A DNA stretch of 39,136 nt from a virus. Shown piece by piece: positions 5,583 to 12,593 of this stretch (the stretch's first letter is position 1; the number at the start of each line of letters is the position of its first letter). Where the stretch lies: the IMG/VR virus record IMGVR_UViG_3300044522_000545, positions 1 through 39,136 of that record, one strand, 5' to 3'. A program made the position numbers and the translations under genes. The notes beneath the pieces were generated by a model that saw only the letters and a program-made list of their open reading frames with translations, did no database searches and had not been told where the DNA came from.

Positions 5583-5906
5583 ATGAAGAACACCACCACC
5601 GTCCCTGCGTCAATCGCCAACATTCACCTCATCTCTTTCCCTGAAGCCACCAAACTTGAGGCTCGCGAGTGGGGCAAGCATCTCTACAACGATTCACGCA
5701 TGATCAGCCACAAGCAGTACGATCAAGCGTATTGGGACGCGCTGAACCGCATGAACAAGTCGAGGAGCGCATACATTCGCTCGATGGCGAGGAAGATCTG
5801 TGCGGGTCTTGGATGCCACCCATCTTATCGCCACCTTCGATGGGTGGCAACACAACCGATCTATGTGATCGAGTGTTGGGCGGGGATTGCGCTGCCGAAG
5901 GTCTGA
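5583..5906 (+). CDS. early cassette 12 protein, 107 aa
   Basis: Begins MKNTTTVPASIANI at the leaderless position. The body is basic with several aromatic residues (QYDQAYWDALNRMNKSRSAY) and three Cys in the last 40 residues. The C-terminus is hydrophobic (IYVIECWAGIALPKV) but too short and mixed for a clear membrane span. No family recognised. It stands behind a perfect-consensus promoter and is followed by a GAGA run and terminator. Confidence 0.78.
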   Translation: MKNTTTVPASIANIHLISFPEATKLEAREWGKHLYNDSRMISHKQYDQAYWDALNRMNKSRSAYIRSMARKICAGLGCHPSYRHLRWVATQPIYVIECWAGIALPKV

Positions 5907-5920
5907 GAGAGAGAGAGAGA

Positions 5921-5941
5921 CCCCGCGAAAGCGGGGTTTTT
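5921..5941 (+). terminator. intrinsic terminator, cassette 12
   Basis: CCCCGC and GCGGGG around a GAAA tetraloop, five T; preceded by a GA dinucleotide run. Confidence 0.88.
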
Positions 5942-5966
5942 CTTTGGATTTTTTCGTTCAAGGGGC

Positions 5967-5995
5967 TTGACAGTGGGTTGAATCTTTGGTATACT
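5967..5995 (+). promoter_or_regulatory. early sigma70 promoter, cassette 13 (no ORF)
   Basis: TTGACA, 17 bp, TATACT with extended TGG, fully intact, but the position where the ATG normally lies reads AAT. Confidence 0.88.
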
Positions 5996-6001
5996 ATTCG
6001 T

Positions 6002-6064
6002 AATTGCAATCGGCGTAAAGCGCGTCGAATCCTCCCATGCCGCAAGGTGTGGGAGGGTTTTTTT
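6002..6064 (+). ncRNA. candidate ~63-nt small RNA from an ORF-less cassette
   Basis: An intact early promoter (5967-5995) and an intact GNRA-loop terminator (6031-6066) are separated by only about 35 bp with no start codon at the usual place. The predicted transcript starts near 6002 and ends in the T tract near 6064. Its unique 5' part is about 29 nt (AATTGCAATCGGCGTAAAGC and 9 more), followed by the terminator hairpin, the usual architecture of a short regulatory RNA. The alternative is a cassette whose gene was deleted. The promoter shows no decay, which favours a selected transcript or a recent deletion. Confidence 0.5.
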
Positions 6065-6066
6065 TT
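6031..6066 (+). terminator. intrinsic terminator, cassette 13
   Basis: CCTCCCATGCC and GGTGTGGGAGG around GCAA, followed by nine T. Confidence 0.9.
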
Positions 6067-6087
6067 GAATTTTTTCGTCAAAGGGGC

Positions 6088-6116
6088 TTGACAGCGGCTG
6101 AATCATATGCTATAAT
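6088..6116 (+). promoter_or_regulatory. early sigma70 promoter, cassette 14
   Basis: TTGACA, 17 bp, TATAAT; 6 nt to the ATG at 6123. Promoter and spacer are identical to cassette 12. Confidence 0.92.
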
Positions 6117-6122
6117 CACCGC

Positions 6123-6410
6123 ATGAAGAACACCAACACCACATTCGTAATCTCACCGACCTACGACAACCCATACCCATCGGCATACGGTGCGCTGCGT
6201 GGAGGAATCTCAGCGCGACTTGATTCGGTGCTTTTTCGCGCCGATCTCCTCAAGGATCAGAATGATCCGATGGTTGAGGAGATCCGAATCCTCGCCAAGA
6301 GGATGGAAGAGTGCATCAAGGAGTGCGACAACGCAGTCGAAATTCACAACAACCAAAGGCTAAAGTGCTTAGAGGAGTTGGCAATCGCCGAGGCGAACAT
6401 CAACCGATAA
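6123..6410 (+). CDS. early cassette 14 protein, 95 aa, coiled coil
   Basis: Begins MKNTNTTFVISPTYDN at the leaderless position. Residues about 30-95 are a long amphipathic helix region (LDSVLFRADLLKDQ; EEIRILAKRMEECIKECDNA; LKCLEELAIAEANI) with three Cys, likely a helical hairpin or coiled-coil dimer. No family recognised. Last gene of the early array; its terminator abuts a perfect late box. Confidence 0.78.
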   Translation: MKNTNTTFVISPTYDNPYPSAYGALRGGISARLDSVLFRADLLKDQNDPMVEEIRILAKRMEECIKECDNAVEIHNNQRLKCLEELAIAEANINR

Positions 6411-6419
6411 CCCTTCATG

Positions 6420-6457
6420 CTCCCCCTCATGCCGAAATGGTGTGAGGGGGAGTTTTT
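6420..6457 (+). terminator. intrinsic terminator, cassette 14
   Basis: CTCCCCCTCATGCC with GAAAT loop and GGTGTGAGGGGGAG, five T; two bases later comes TATAAATA. Confidence 0.9.
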
Positions 6458-6458
6458 G

Positions 6459-6466
6459 TATAAATA
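6459..6466 (+). promoter_or_regulatory. T4-type late promoter box
   Basis: Perfect TATAAATA, directly after the early-array terminator; leader of about 13 nt to the ATG at 6485. Confidence 0.8.
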
Positions 6467-6484
6467 AGATTAGGAAAATGAAAA

Positions 6485-6763
6485 ATGCATTACACCCCTG
6501 ATGAACACGCCGCTGTTGTCGCCCACCGCGCTCTGCAAAAAAATTCCACGAATACGCACGGGCTTCTAAATGAACCCGAATCTAAAATGATCGTCGCAAG
6601 AGGTGTGATTGCACAAGCGAGCGCACAGGCTCGTCACGATGCATGGCACACGGCTTGGCATAACGCGCCTGAACACGAACGACCCGCCATTGAGGCGGCA
6701 TCACGCGCCGCTGAGAAGAAATTGATCCATTTGCCTACGCCAAGTAACAGAATCCCAAAGTAA
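6485..6763 (+). CDS. hypothetical protein, 92 aa, His/Ala-rich
   Basis: Start chosen at 6485 because AGGA lies 9 nt upstream and a perfect late box lies at 6459; an earlier ATG at 6478 opens only a seven-codon frame. The protein is Ala- and His-rich and probably helical (AQASAQARHDAWHTAWHN; AIEAASRAAEKKL). No recognised domain. It is followed by a terminator at 6791, so it forms a one-gene late unit. Confidence 0.68.
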   Translation: MHYTPDEHAAVVAHRALQKNSTNTHGLLNEPESKMIVARGVIAQASAQARHDAWHTAWHNAPEHERPAIEAASRAAEKKLIHLPTPSNRIPK

Positions 6764-6790
6764 ACAAAAGTCAGCCCCATGACACTTTGA

Positions 6791-6812
6791 ATGCCCCGAA
6801 AGGGGCATTTTT
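6791..6812 (+). terminator. intrinsic terminator
   Basis: ATGCCCC and GGGGCAT around a GAAA tetraloop, then TTTT. The late box of the next gene follows 6 bp later. Confidence 0.85.
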
Positions 6813-6818
6813 AGTTTC

Positions 6819-6826
6819 CATAAATA
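6819..6826 (+). promoter_or_regulatory. T4-type late promoter box (leaderless geometry)
   Basis: CATAAATA, ending 5 nt before the ATG at 6832. Confidence 0.72.
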
Positions 6827-6831
6827 AAGAT

Positions 6832-7038
6832 ATGAAAAATCGTCTCAAAAATGAATCAAATATCTTCGTGGATGCATTTGATGAAACCATGCTGTATGGG
6901 ATGAAATTGGGATATGTCAATGTTTTTTGGGATGAGAAGGGTATGCATACCTTTTTCATCTATGCAAATGGAACCAAGGCTGTGTTAAATGGTTCATGGG
7001 AAAAGAGCGAACCTTACGATTATTGGAATATCAACTAA
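6832..7038 (+). CDS. hypothetical protein, 68 aa
   Basis: The start at 6832 is preferred over an in-frame ATG at 6787 because the latter lies inside the upstream terminator, and 6832 sits 5 nt after a late box. No Shine-Dalgarno, so a leaderless late message is predicted. The protein is small and aromatic-rich (MLYGMKLGYVNVFWDEKG, then HTFFIYANG), probably a beta sheet with a short helix. Its TAA overlaps the ATG of the next gene (TAATG), so the two should be co-translated. No family recognised. Confidence 0.68.
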   Translation: MKNRLKNESNIFVDAFDETMLYGMKLGYVNVFWDEKGMHTFFIYANGTKAVLNGSWEKSEPYDYWNIN

Positions 7039-8168
7039 TGAAAACATTTCTAGAATTTATCACAGAAGCAACTTTCAATGGGGTGAAGGTCAAAGATACA
7101 GCATTCACAAAGAAATTCAAATCATTGGTGGGTATGGTAACAGCCAACGCAGCCAATCAATCAGGCATTCATCCCGCCTTCAAGGCAGCGGAGAACCATT
7201 GGCGTTTGACAGGTCATGTAGGTGATGCACATACGACTAGAGAAATTGCTGACATGAAGCGGAAGGTATTTGGCAGTGGTGGTGAGAATTCTGAGATTTA
7301 TTGGATTCACCACAAGCACGGTCTGATCAGGACTCCCGCACATGAAAATGAAACACACAGAGACCATGAAGAGGGATATGTTGGAAAGTTGCCTCCAAAG
7401 CATGAAATGGCTATCAGAAAGCCTCTCGCCCGTGGACGGATCGAGCATCATGGAGACGGTCATGGAAGCGTCACCCTTACAGCAACAACTCCGCACGATA
7501 CTCGTCATGCCATAGGTGTATTGAGACAACATTATCCAAAATATAGAATTCATAATGGTCACGGTCAAGAATTTGAAGAGTTTCATGAAGAAACTGATTT
7601 TTCTAAAAGATTCCAAAATCTGCACAGAGAAGTAAAGGCTATGTCAAAGAAGAGAATGACAACCGATCCAAATACTCCTCATATAATTCACGCAGCGGCA
7701 AGAAGCCCACACCTACTTACGGGTCATCATGGCGACGAACACATCACTCGCGAGATTGCTGATGCCAAGCGCAGAGTATTTGGTAGTGAGGGCGAGAATT
7801 CTGAATTATTTTGGCATCACAAAACTCATGGAATAGTGACAGTTCCCGTGACACCGAACACAACCCACGATGTTCACGAATATGAGGAAGGTGGAGTTCT
7901 TCATAATGATGTCGCAAGATCACTGAGAGATCCAAGAGCGGTGAATGCCAAAGGCAGAATCGAACATCACCCTCCTCATAGTCGCTATGGGGGAATCATA
8001 AGTCTCATGCCACAAATGGGAGGGGATCTTCGTACTGCTATTCGTGAAATGGAAAGAAAATATCCAACATATAAGATCCATAACGGTTACGGGGTAGAGT
8101 ACACCAAGGAAGATGTCAATAAAGTCACGAAAACAACTCTCATAATTCGACCCATTCAAAAACTATAA
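7038..8168 (+). CDS. putative internal head protein, 376 aa, with two tandem His-rich domains
   Basis: The N-terminus MKTFLEFITEATFNG closely resembles the capsid-targeting sequence of T4 internal proteins (MKTYQEFIAEA), with I-T-E before Ala as a likely prohead-protease site after residue 10. The body is an internal duplication: residues about 54-180 and 228-365 share TREIADxKRxVFGSxGENSE followed by a HHKxHG motif and an 'xGRIEHH' block, ending in YPxYxIHNGxGxE. The many conserved His residues could bind metal or be catalytic, but I do not recognise the fold. Start at 7038 from the TAATG overlap with the previous gene. Inferred to be packaged in the head and injected with the DNA. Confidence 0.8.
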   Translation: MKTFLEFITEATFNGVKVKDTAFTKKFKSLVGMVTANAANQSGIHPAFKAAENHWRLTGHVGDAHTTREIADMKRKVFGSGGENSEIYWIHHKHGLIRTPAHENETHRDHEEGYVGKLPPKHEMAIRKPLARGRIEHHGDGHGSVTLTATTPHDTRHAIGVLRQHYPKYRIHNGHGQEFEEFHEETDFSKRFQNLHREVKAMSKKRMTTDPNTPHIIHAAARSPHLLTGHHGDEHITREIADAKRRVFGSEGENSELFWHHKTHGIVTVPVTPNTTHDVHEYEEGGVLHNDVARSLRDPRAVNAKGRIEHHPPHSRYGGIISLMPQMGGDLRTAIREMERKYPTYKIHNGYGVEYTKEDVNKVTKTTLIIRPIQKL

Positions 8169-8171
8169 ATA
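8164..8171 (+). promoter_or_regulatory. T4-type late promoter box
   Basis: Perfect TATAAATA overlapping the stop of the previous gene; the downstream leader carries AAGGAGA before the ATG at 8197. Confidence 0.8.
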
Positions 8172-8196
8172 CTAAAGAATCACAAGGAGATTTTCA

Positions 8197-8379
8197 ATGG
8201 GAACACCAAATTTTATGCAAAAAATGTATCTCGCCAAGGCACTCGACCAAGACACAGATCACTTGTTCGACCATCCTCTCGAAGAGAAGTCAGAGGAAAC
8301 CAAATGCACTAGCGGCTGTAAGTGTGTTGATTGCAAGGGTCTCAAGAGAATCACCGATAATGGAAAAGGAAAGAAATAA
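8197..8379 (+). CDS. small Cys-cluster protein, 60 aa
   Basis: Strong Shine-Dalgarno (AAGGAGA) 6 nt before the ATG and a perfect late box upstream. The C-terminal half has four Cys in a tight cluster, CTSGCKCVDC, then a Lys-rich tail (KGKK), so it may bind zinc. The N-terminal half (MQKMYLAKALDQDTDHLF) looks helical. The TAA overlaps the ATG of the next gene (TAATG), so it is coupled to the large basic protein that follows. Function unknown. Confidence 0.75.
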   Translation: MGTPNFMQKMYLAKALDQDTDHLFDHPLEEKSEETKCTSGCKCVDCKGLKRITDNGKGKK

Positions 8380-10010
8380 TGGATAAGTCGAATCAAAAAT
8401 CTCTCAACGAAACAATTCAAAATCTAAACAAAGTTGATGCACCAAAAAACATCACAGAAGGATTCTTTCAATCGCCTGAACAAAAGGTATTGAATGCTTC
8501 ACTCATTCAATCAATCGTTGAGGCTACATCTGTTGGGTCAATTGACGAAAGTGGTAAGCAGAGAGCGGCAAGAAAGATTGCTTCTTGGCAGCGGAACAAC
8601 CGTAATATTCGTGCGGGTCGAAAACCTAGCCCCAAATCCCCCTCAGATACAGAAGTATACGATGATGTTAATAAAATCCACGGTAAAATAGCACTAAAGG
8701 CTTTGAGACCTTATGGGAACTCGAATGAGAGACCCCTAACAAAACGAGAAAGAAACATACTTAAACAAACAGAAACTAGAAACCCTGGTCGTGCAAAAAC
8801 TACAGCATCCGTTGCTCGATACGATGCAAGAGATGAATTGATAAGCAAAGGGCAGGAAAATGCTAGATTCTCTAGAGCATACGAAACAAAAGGCACTCGT
8901 CCCGCACCAAGCCGCTTAGTACCAAGCGTATCAATGCCAGGTACATTGAGTAAAGAGGAAAGTGCAAAGAAACGCGCAGCGCAAGCAGCCAAGCGCGAAG
9001 CCGCAGCGGCAGAATTGGCTAAACCAAGATTGCCAAAAATAACAAAAGAATCTTTTGAAGAAAAATTGAAGTTTGCTCATATTGTGAAGAGACTATCGAA
9101 GTCTGCTTTGGCAAACAGAGCAGCAAAAATTCGAGCGAGAAATGAAGGATTCGATGGAATAGCAGAAGAGGCTGATGAGACCCCAAAGCCAAAGCGTATC
9201 CGCAAGCCAAAGGCTGCTGCCCCTGCTCCTGCTAAACCACAAGCAAAGCGTGTTGTCAAGCCAAAGCGCGTCAGCCCATTTGAGAATCTATTTGCAGGTA
9301 AGGGACATAAATTATCAAATGAAACGCTAGCCCTAAAGAAGGAATATGATGCTCACAGAGCAGCAGGGCATAATCAGGAAAAAGCAACAGACATGGTCTA
9401 TGCGGGAGTCGCAGCAAAAGACAAAAAGAAAAAAGCGATTCTCAACAGAATCCTAAACACACCAAGAGAACCGTCAACTATCCAACTAGCGCGAGGAGTG
9501 GGGAAAGCCGTGAATAGAGTAGGGCGAGCCGTAAACACAGTGGGGCGAGGAGTGGGGCGAGCCGTGAATACTCTTACAGATCGTGAACTTCTTCCTGCAC
9601 TAGGAAAGTCACTAGCGAAAAGAGCGGGGCGAGGAGTTGGGGGGGTAAGCAGAGCCGCAATGAGGTCAAAGGTAGGCAAAGTCGTCACTGCCGCCGCAAC
9701 TGAGTACTCCCGTGTTCGTGCTGCAAATGAATCAATCGAAGTGAATGAATTGAATTCTACTTTGGGCAAACTTCAAGCGGCTCGTAAGAGACGAAAAACT
9801 GCTCGTTTGGCTTTGAATAATTCAGTAATCGTTGATCAAATCAACCTCGTAAATGAAGCCAAGCCATCAACAGCGGTTCGTAATGACATCGTACAGGCTC
9901 GTAAAAGAGAAGGAAGAGCAACACGATTAAACAATTTAGGAAAATTGTTGAGAGGTAACACAAGAGTTGCCAAAGCCGTCGCGGCGGGTGAATCAAAGAG
10001 TAGTTGTTGA
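8379..10010 (+). CDS. large basic protein, H1-like, putative internal head protein, 543 aa
   Basis: Very Lys/Arg/Ala-rich throughout. Residues about 260-300 have repeated KPK blocks with Ala-Pro linkers (PKPKRIRKPKAAAPAPAKP), like histone H1 tails, and around 375-420 there are short repeats of the type GRGVGRAVNT. The N-terminal 50 residues contain L-N-E, I-T-E and I-V-E sites (SLNETIQ, NITEGFF, SIVEATS), suitable for cleavage by a T4-type prohead protease. No enzyme domain visible. I infer a DNA-binding head-core or injected protein. The ATG overlaps the previous stop. It is followed by a gene with a similar N-terminal site. Confidence 0.72.
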   Translation: MDKSNQKSLNETIQNLNKVDAPKNITEGFFQSPEQKVLNASLIQSIVEATSVGSIDESGKQRAARKIASWQRNNRNIRAGRKPSPKSPSDTEVYDDVNKIHGKIALKALRPYGNSNERPLTKRERNILKQTETRNPGRAKTTASVARYDARDELISKGQENARFSRAYETKGTRPAPSRLVPSVSMPGTLSKEESAKKRAAQAAKREAAAAELAKPRLPKITKESFEEKLKFAHIVKRLSKSALANRAAKIRARNEGFDGIAEEADETPKPKRIRKPKAAAPAPAKPQAKRVVKPKRVSPFENLFAGKGHKLSNETLALKKEYDAHRAAGHNQEKATDMVYAGVAAKDKKKKAILNRILNTPREPSTIQLARGVGKAVNRVGRAVNTVGRGVGRAVNTLTDRELLPALGKSLAKRAGRGVGGVSRAAMRSKVGKVVTAAATEYSRVRAANESIEVNELNSTLGKLQAARKRRKTARLALNNSVIVDQINLVNEAKPSTAVRNDIVQARKREGRATRLNNLGKLLRGNTRVAKAVAAGESKSSC

Positions 10011-10038
10011 ACAAATAAGATTAGGATAATCAAAAACA

Positions 10039-11286
10039 ATGAACAAATACAAAACAATTTTATCAGAAAATTTCATAAGAAATACAATGTGTCGCGCGGT
10101 TATAGTGAAAGAAGAAATGCTTCAAACCAAAGAATCTTGGCGCGATGATGGTGCTTTGGATGTAGACGCATGTGCTTTTAGTGATTATTTGAATTTTCTG
10201 TCAGAATCATCATCCCTCTCATTACCACAAATGCCGAACCAAGGCGGTGATAAGCCTACATGGAAAAAGGTTCAGGCAGGTTTTGATGAAGTAAAAACCC
10301 CTGAAGATCAAAAGAGATTGCACAAAGAAGGAAAAAAGATTCGTAAGAATCCACTTCTTGGTAAAGGTAATCCAAAATTGGCAAAGGAAAAACTTAATCC
10401 TCAAACTAAGCATCTTAGAACGCTAGGATTATCTCTCACGCCGCATAAAGAGGGTAGACTCAATACCTGTGCATCAGCAACACCTGAATGTGCGGCGGCA
10501 TGTCTAAACAAAGCAGGTCGTGGAAAGATGGAGGGTGTTCAAACAGGACGAATGAAGAGAATGGATCACATGATAGATCATCCATCCCACTTTATGGCGG
10601 CATTGCATGGTGAAGTACATTCACACGAAAAATCCTCCCGAGCAGCAGGTGAAACCCCCGTTGTTCGACCGAATATCGTTAGTGATATTCCTTTTGAAAA
10701 ACTACACCCACAAATCTTTACACAACATCCACATACAACATTTTATGATTATACGAAACATAAGGATCGTGTCATGAATCATGATGGTACGCCAAAACCT
10801 AATGCTTTACCAATTGGATCCGCCGTTCGTCGCGCTGCACATCACGCTGCACAGTCAGGTGCTACCCCAATAAATTCGGGGCCAACAGATCACACACCAA
10901 ATTACCATCTAACACTTTCTTCTACGGGTATACACGCAAAGGGTAATTGGAGTCATGTACGACAACATCTAAATAACGGCGGCGTTGCTGCTATGGTATT
11001 TGCGGTTGGTAAAGGTAAAAAATTGCCAACCCATGTTCATGATGAAGCAACAGGTGTAACACATCGAGTTGTTGATGGAGATGAGAGTGACCATCGTCAC
11101 ATGGATCATGAAAATAACGGAATACCGCATGGTACAGGAGTAATTGCAGGGCTTCGCATGAAGGGCGGAAAGAAGATGCTTGCAGCAGCAGGAGACTTTG
11201 CGGTAAAAGTTCCTCACGGAGCAACAGTTGTCCGTGTACCACCTATTCACGGAACAACCATGCACGGGGCAACAAAATCCCCATGA
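10039..11286 (+). CDS. GP88/DUF7227-like protein with capsid-targeting-like N-terminus, 415 aa
   Basis: From about residue 120 the sequence matches my memory of the phage GP88/DUF7227 family: RTLGLSLTPH, then a Cys signature with LNTCASATPECAAACLNKAG and a following KRMDHMIDHP; TPVVRPNIVSDIPFE; TTFYDYTK; NYHLTLS; RVVDGDESDHR; and GVIAGLRMKG. Family members are linked loosely to replication but their activity is not known to me. The N-terminal extension of about 90 residues begins MNKYKTILSENF, with an L-S-E site like the other putative head-packaged proteins here. No strong Shine-Dalgarno is visible before the ATG; an AAATAAGATTAGGA block like that at 6462 lies upstream. Confidence 0.75.
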   Translation: MNKYKTILSENFIRNTMCRAVIVKEEMLQTKESWRDDGALDVDACAFSDYLNFLSESSSLSLPQMPNQGGDKPTWKKVQAGFDEVKTPEDQKRLHKEGKKIRKNPLLGKGNPKLAKEKLNPQTKHLRTLGLSLTPHKEGRLNTCASATPECAAACLNKAGRGKMEGVQTGRMKRMDHMIDHPSHFMAALHGEVHSHEKSSRAAGETPVVRPNIVSDIPFEKLHPQIFTQHPHTTFYDYTKHKDRVMNHDGTPKPNALPIGSAVRRAAHHAAQSGATPINSGPTDHTPNYHLTLSSTGIHAKGNWSHVRQHLNNGGVAAMVFAVGKGKKLPTHVHDEATGVTHRVVDGDESDHRHMDHENNGIPHGTGVIAGLRMKGGKKMLAAAGDFAVKVPHGATVVRVPPIHGTTMHGATKSP

Positions 11287-11305
11287 TAACCAAGAACACA
11301 GAAAT

Positions 11306-11313
11306 ACTAAATA
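11306..11313 (+). promoter_or_regulatory. T4-type late promoter box with longer leader
   Basis: ACTAAATA followed by a leader of about 70 nt that contains a perfect 12-bp palindrome AGTTTCGAAACT (11358-11369) and two GAAACTAA copies before the Shine-Dalgarno AAGGACAG. Unusually long leader for this window. Confidence 0.5.
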
Positions 11314-11388
11314 GTTAAAACTGTAGCATTATTCTAGAAACTAATGTTAACAGATTAAGTTTCGAAACTAACAAAAAAGGACAGAAAA

Positions 11389-12537
11389 ATGATTGATCGT
11401 AACGCATACACCTCCCTAAACGAAGCAGCCGCTAATGTGGCTGTGGGCAAGTCTTCGATGAGACCTGCTATGGGGATGAATGCCCCTAATATGTCAAACT
11501 CAAACTCACCCGCACAAGGCATTCAATGGGGTTCTTCCGCTATCGGTGGAGCCATGAACGCAACTGAACTCGCGGCTTGGCTTTCGGGTCAGGGTAATGT
11601 TGGAGTCGAAGACGCAGCGAAGTCTGCTGCTGCTACTCCATCGGGTACTGCCTCTGCATTGAGCATGAAACCAGGTTCGTCTGTTTCACAGACAAGTTCT
11701 CCCGTTCGCACGGCAACTAAGACCACATCAAAGCGCACTGCGCCTCAAGCAACGGTTGCTGATAGCATTGAGTATACCGCACAAGAAATTCTTGACATTC
11801 TCTCTGAGGCAACAGGCTTCAACGGAGCCGCTTTGTCAAGATCACTTTCAAATGGAACTCATGCGGCTTATCTTTCTCAGTTCACCCCATCAGCAGGGGG
11901 TGCGGGAAAGATCTCTTCGCGTGGGAATGTGATGAGTCGATCATCAGGGACTTCATCAAGAACTCCAAAGGCTCCTGTCGGCGGTGGCAAGGCATCGGTT
12001 GCTGACAGCGTCGAAGTAGATATTGATTCAACCATCTCCGAAAAATCCAATGGATGGGGTGGTCGTAATATTGGTGGTGCAAGAAACGCTTCTGAACTAG
12101 CCGCATGGCTTGCCCAAAACGGTCAAGTGGGTGTTCAAGGACAAGCCGATAGTGGTGGTAATGAGGGCCCAAATAATCATGGTATTAGACCGTGGAATCC
12201 AGGTGCTTCAGAGCCTAACTACGGTCGTAGAGTCACAACCAACTACATCGAAAGCGGTAAGAAGTATGTTCCAAGACCACCGAAGCCCGATAATTATGTT
12301 CCACCTGCAAGCAAGAATGTGACTGGAGCAGTTCGATCTCGTCCTCCTGTTGCACCAACCCGTTATGGAGCAATGTCAAACAGAGGGCAAACAGTTGCTG
12401 ACAGCGTCGAAGTAGATATTGATTCAATCATTGCAGAAGGAGTTGAGCGATATGGTGAGGAAGTTTTCCTCGATATCATTGCCGATTTCGATGCAACGGG
12501 AGAAATGTCACAAGAACTCTTTGATCTTCTTGGCTAA
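11389..12537 (+). CDS. Ser/Ala/Gly-rich repeat protein, putative internal head protein, 382 aa
   Basis: The N-terminus MIDRNAYTSLNEAAAN has an L-N-E site. The body is low-complexity with three copies of a VADSxE module at about residues 124-145, 203-218 and 337-365 (VADSVEVDIDSTISE; VADSVEVDIDSIIAE) and two copies of NAxELAAWL followed by GVxxQ-type linkers (near 55 and 233). Several modules end in L/I-x-E (LSEA, ISEK, IAEG), so the prohead protease might cut it into pieces. Good Shine-Dalgarno (AAGGACAG). The C-terminal 45 residues are acidic and helical. No known family. Confidence 0.72.
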   Translation: MIDRNAYTSLNEAAANVAVGKSSMRPAMGMNAPNMSNSNSPAQGIQWGSSAIGGAMNATELAAWLSGQGNVGVEDAAKSAAATPSGTASALSMKPGSSVSQTSSPVRTATKTTSKRTAPQATVADSIEYTAQEILDILSEATGFNGAALSRSLSNGTHAAYLSQFTPSAGGAGKISSRGNVMSRSSGTSSRTPKAPVGGGKASVADSVEVDIDSTISEKSNGWGGRNIGGARNASELAAWLAQNGQVGVQGQADSGGNEGPNNHGIRPWNPGASEPNYGRRVTTNYIESGKKYVPRPPKPDNYVPPASKNVTGAVRSRPPVAPTRYGAMSNRGQTVADSVEVDIDSIIAEGVERYGEEVFLDIIADFDATGEMSQELFDLLG

Positions 12538-12561
12538 TCTAGATCACTAAAGCGTATACCG

Positions 12562-12588
12562 AAGAGGGGAGAGAAATCTCCCCTCTTT
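12562..12588 (+). terminator. intrinsic terminator
   Basis: AGAGGGGAGA and TCTCCCCTCT around a GAAA tetraloop; short T tract. A late box starts 6 bp later. Confidence 0.82.
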
Positions 12589-12593
12589 CATTT

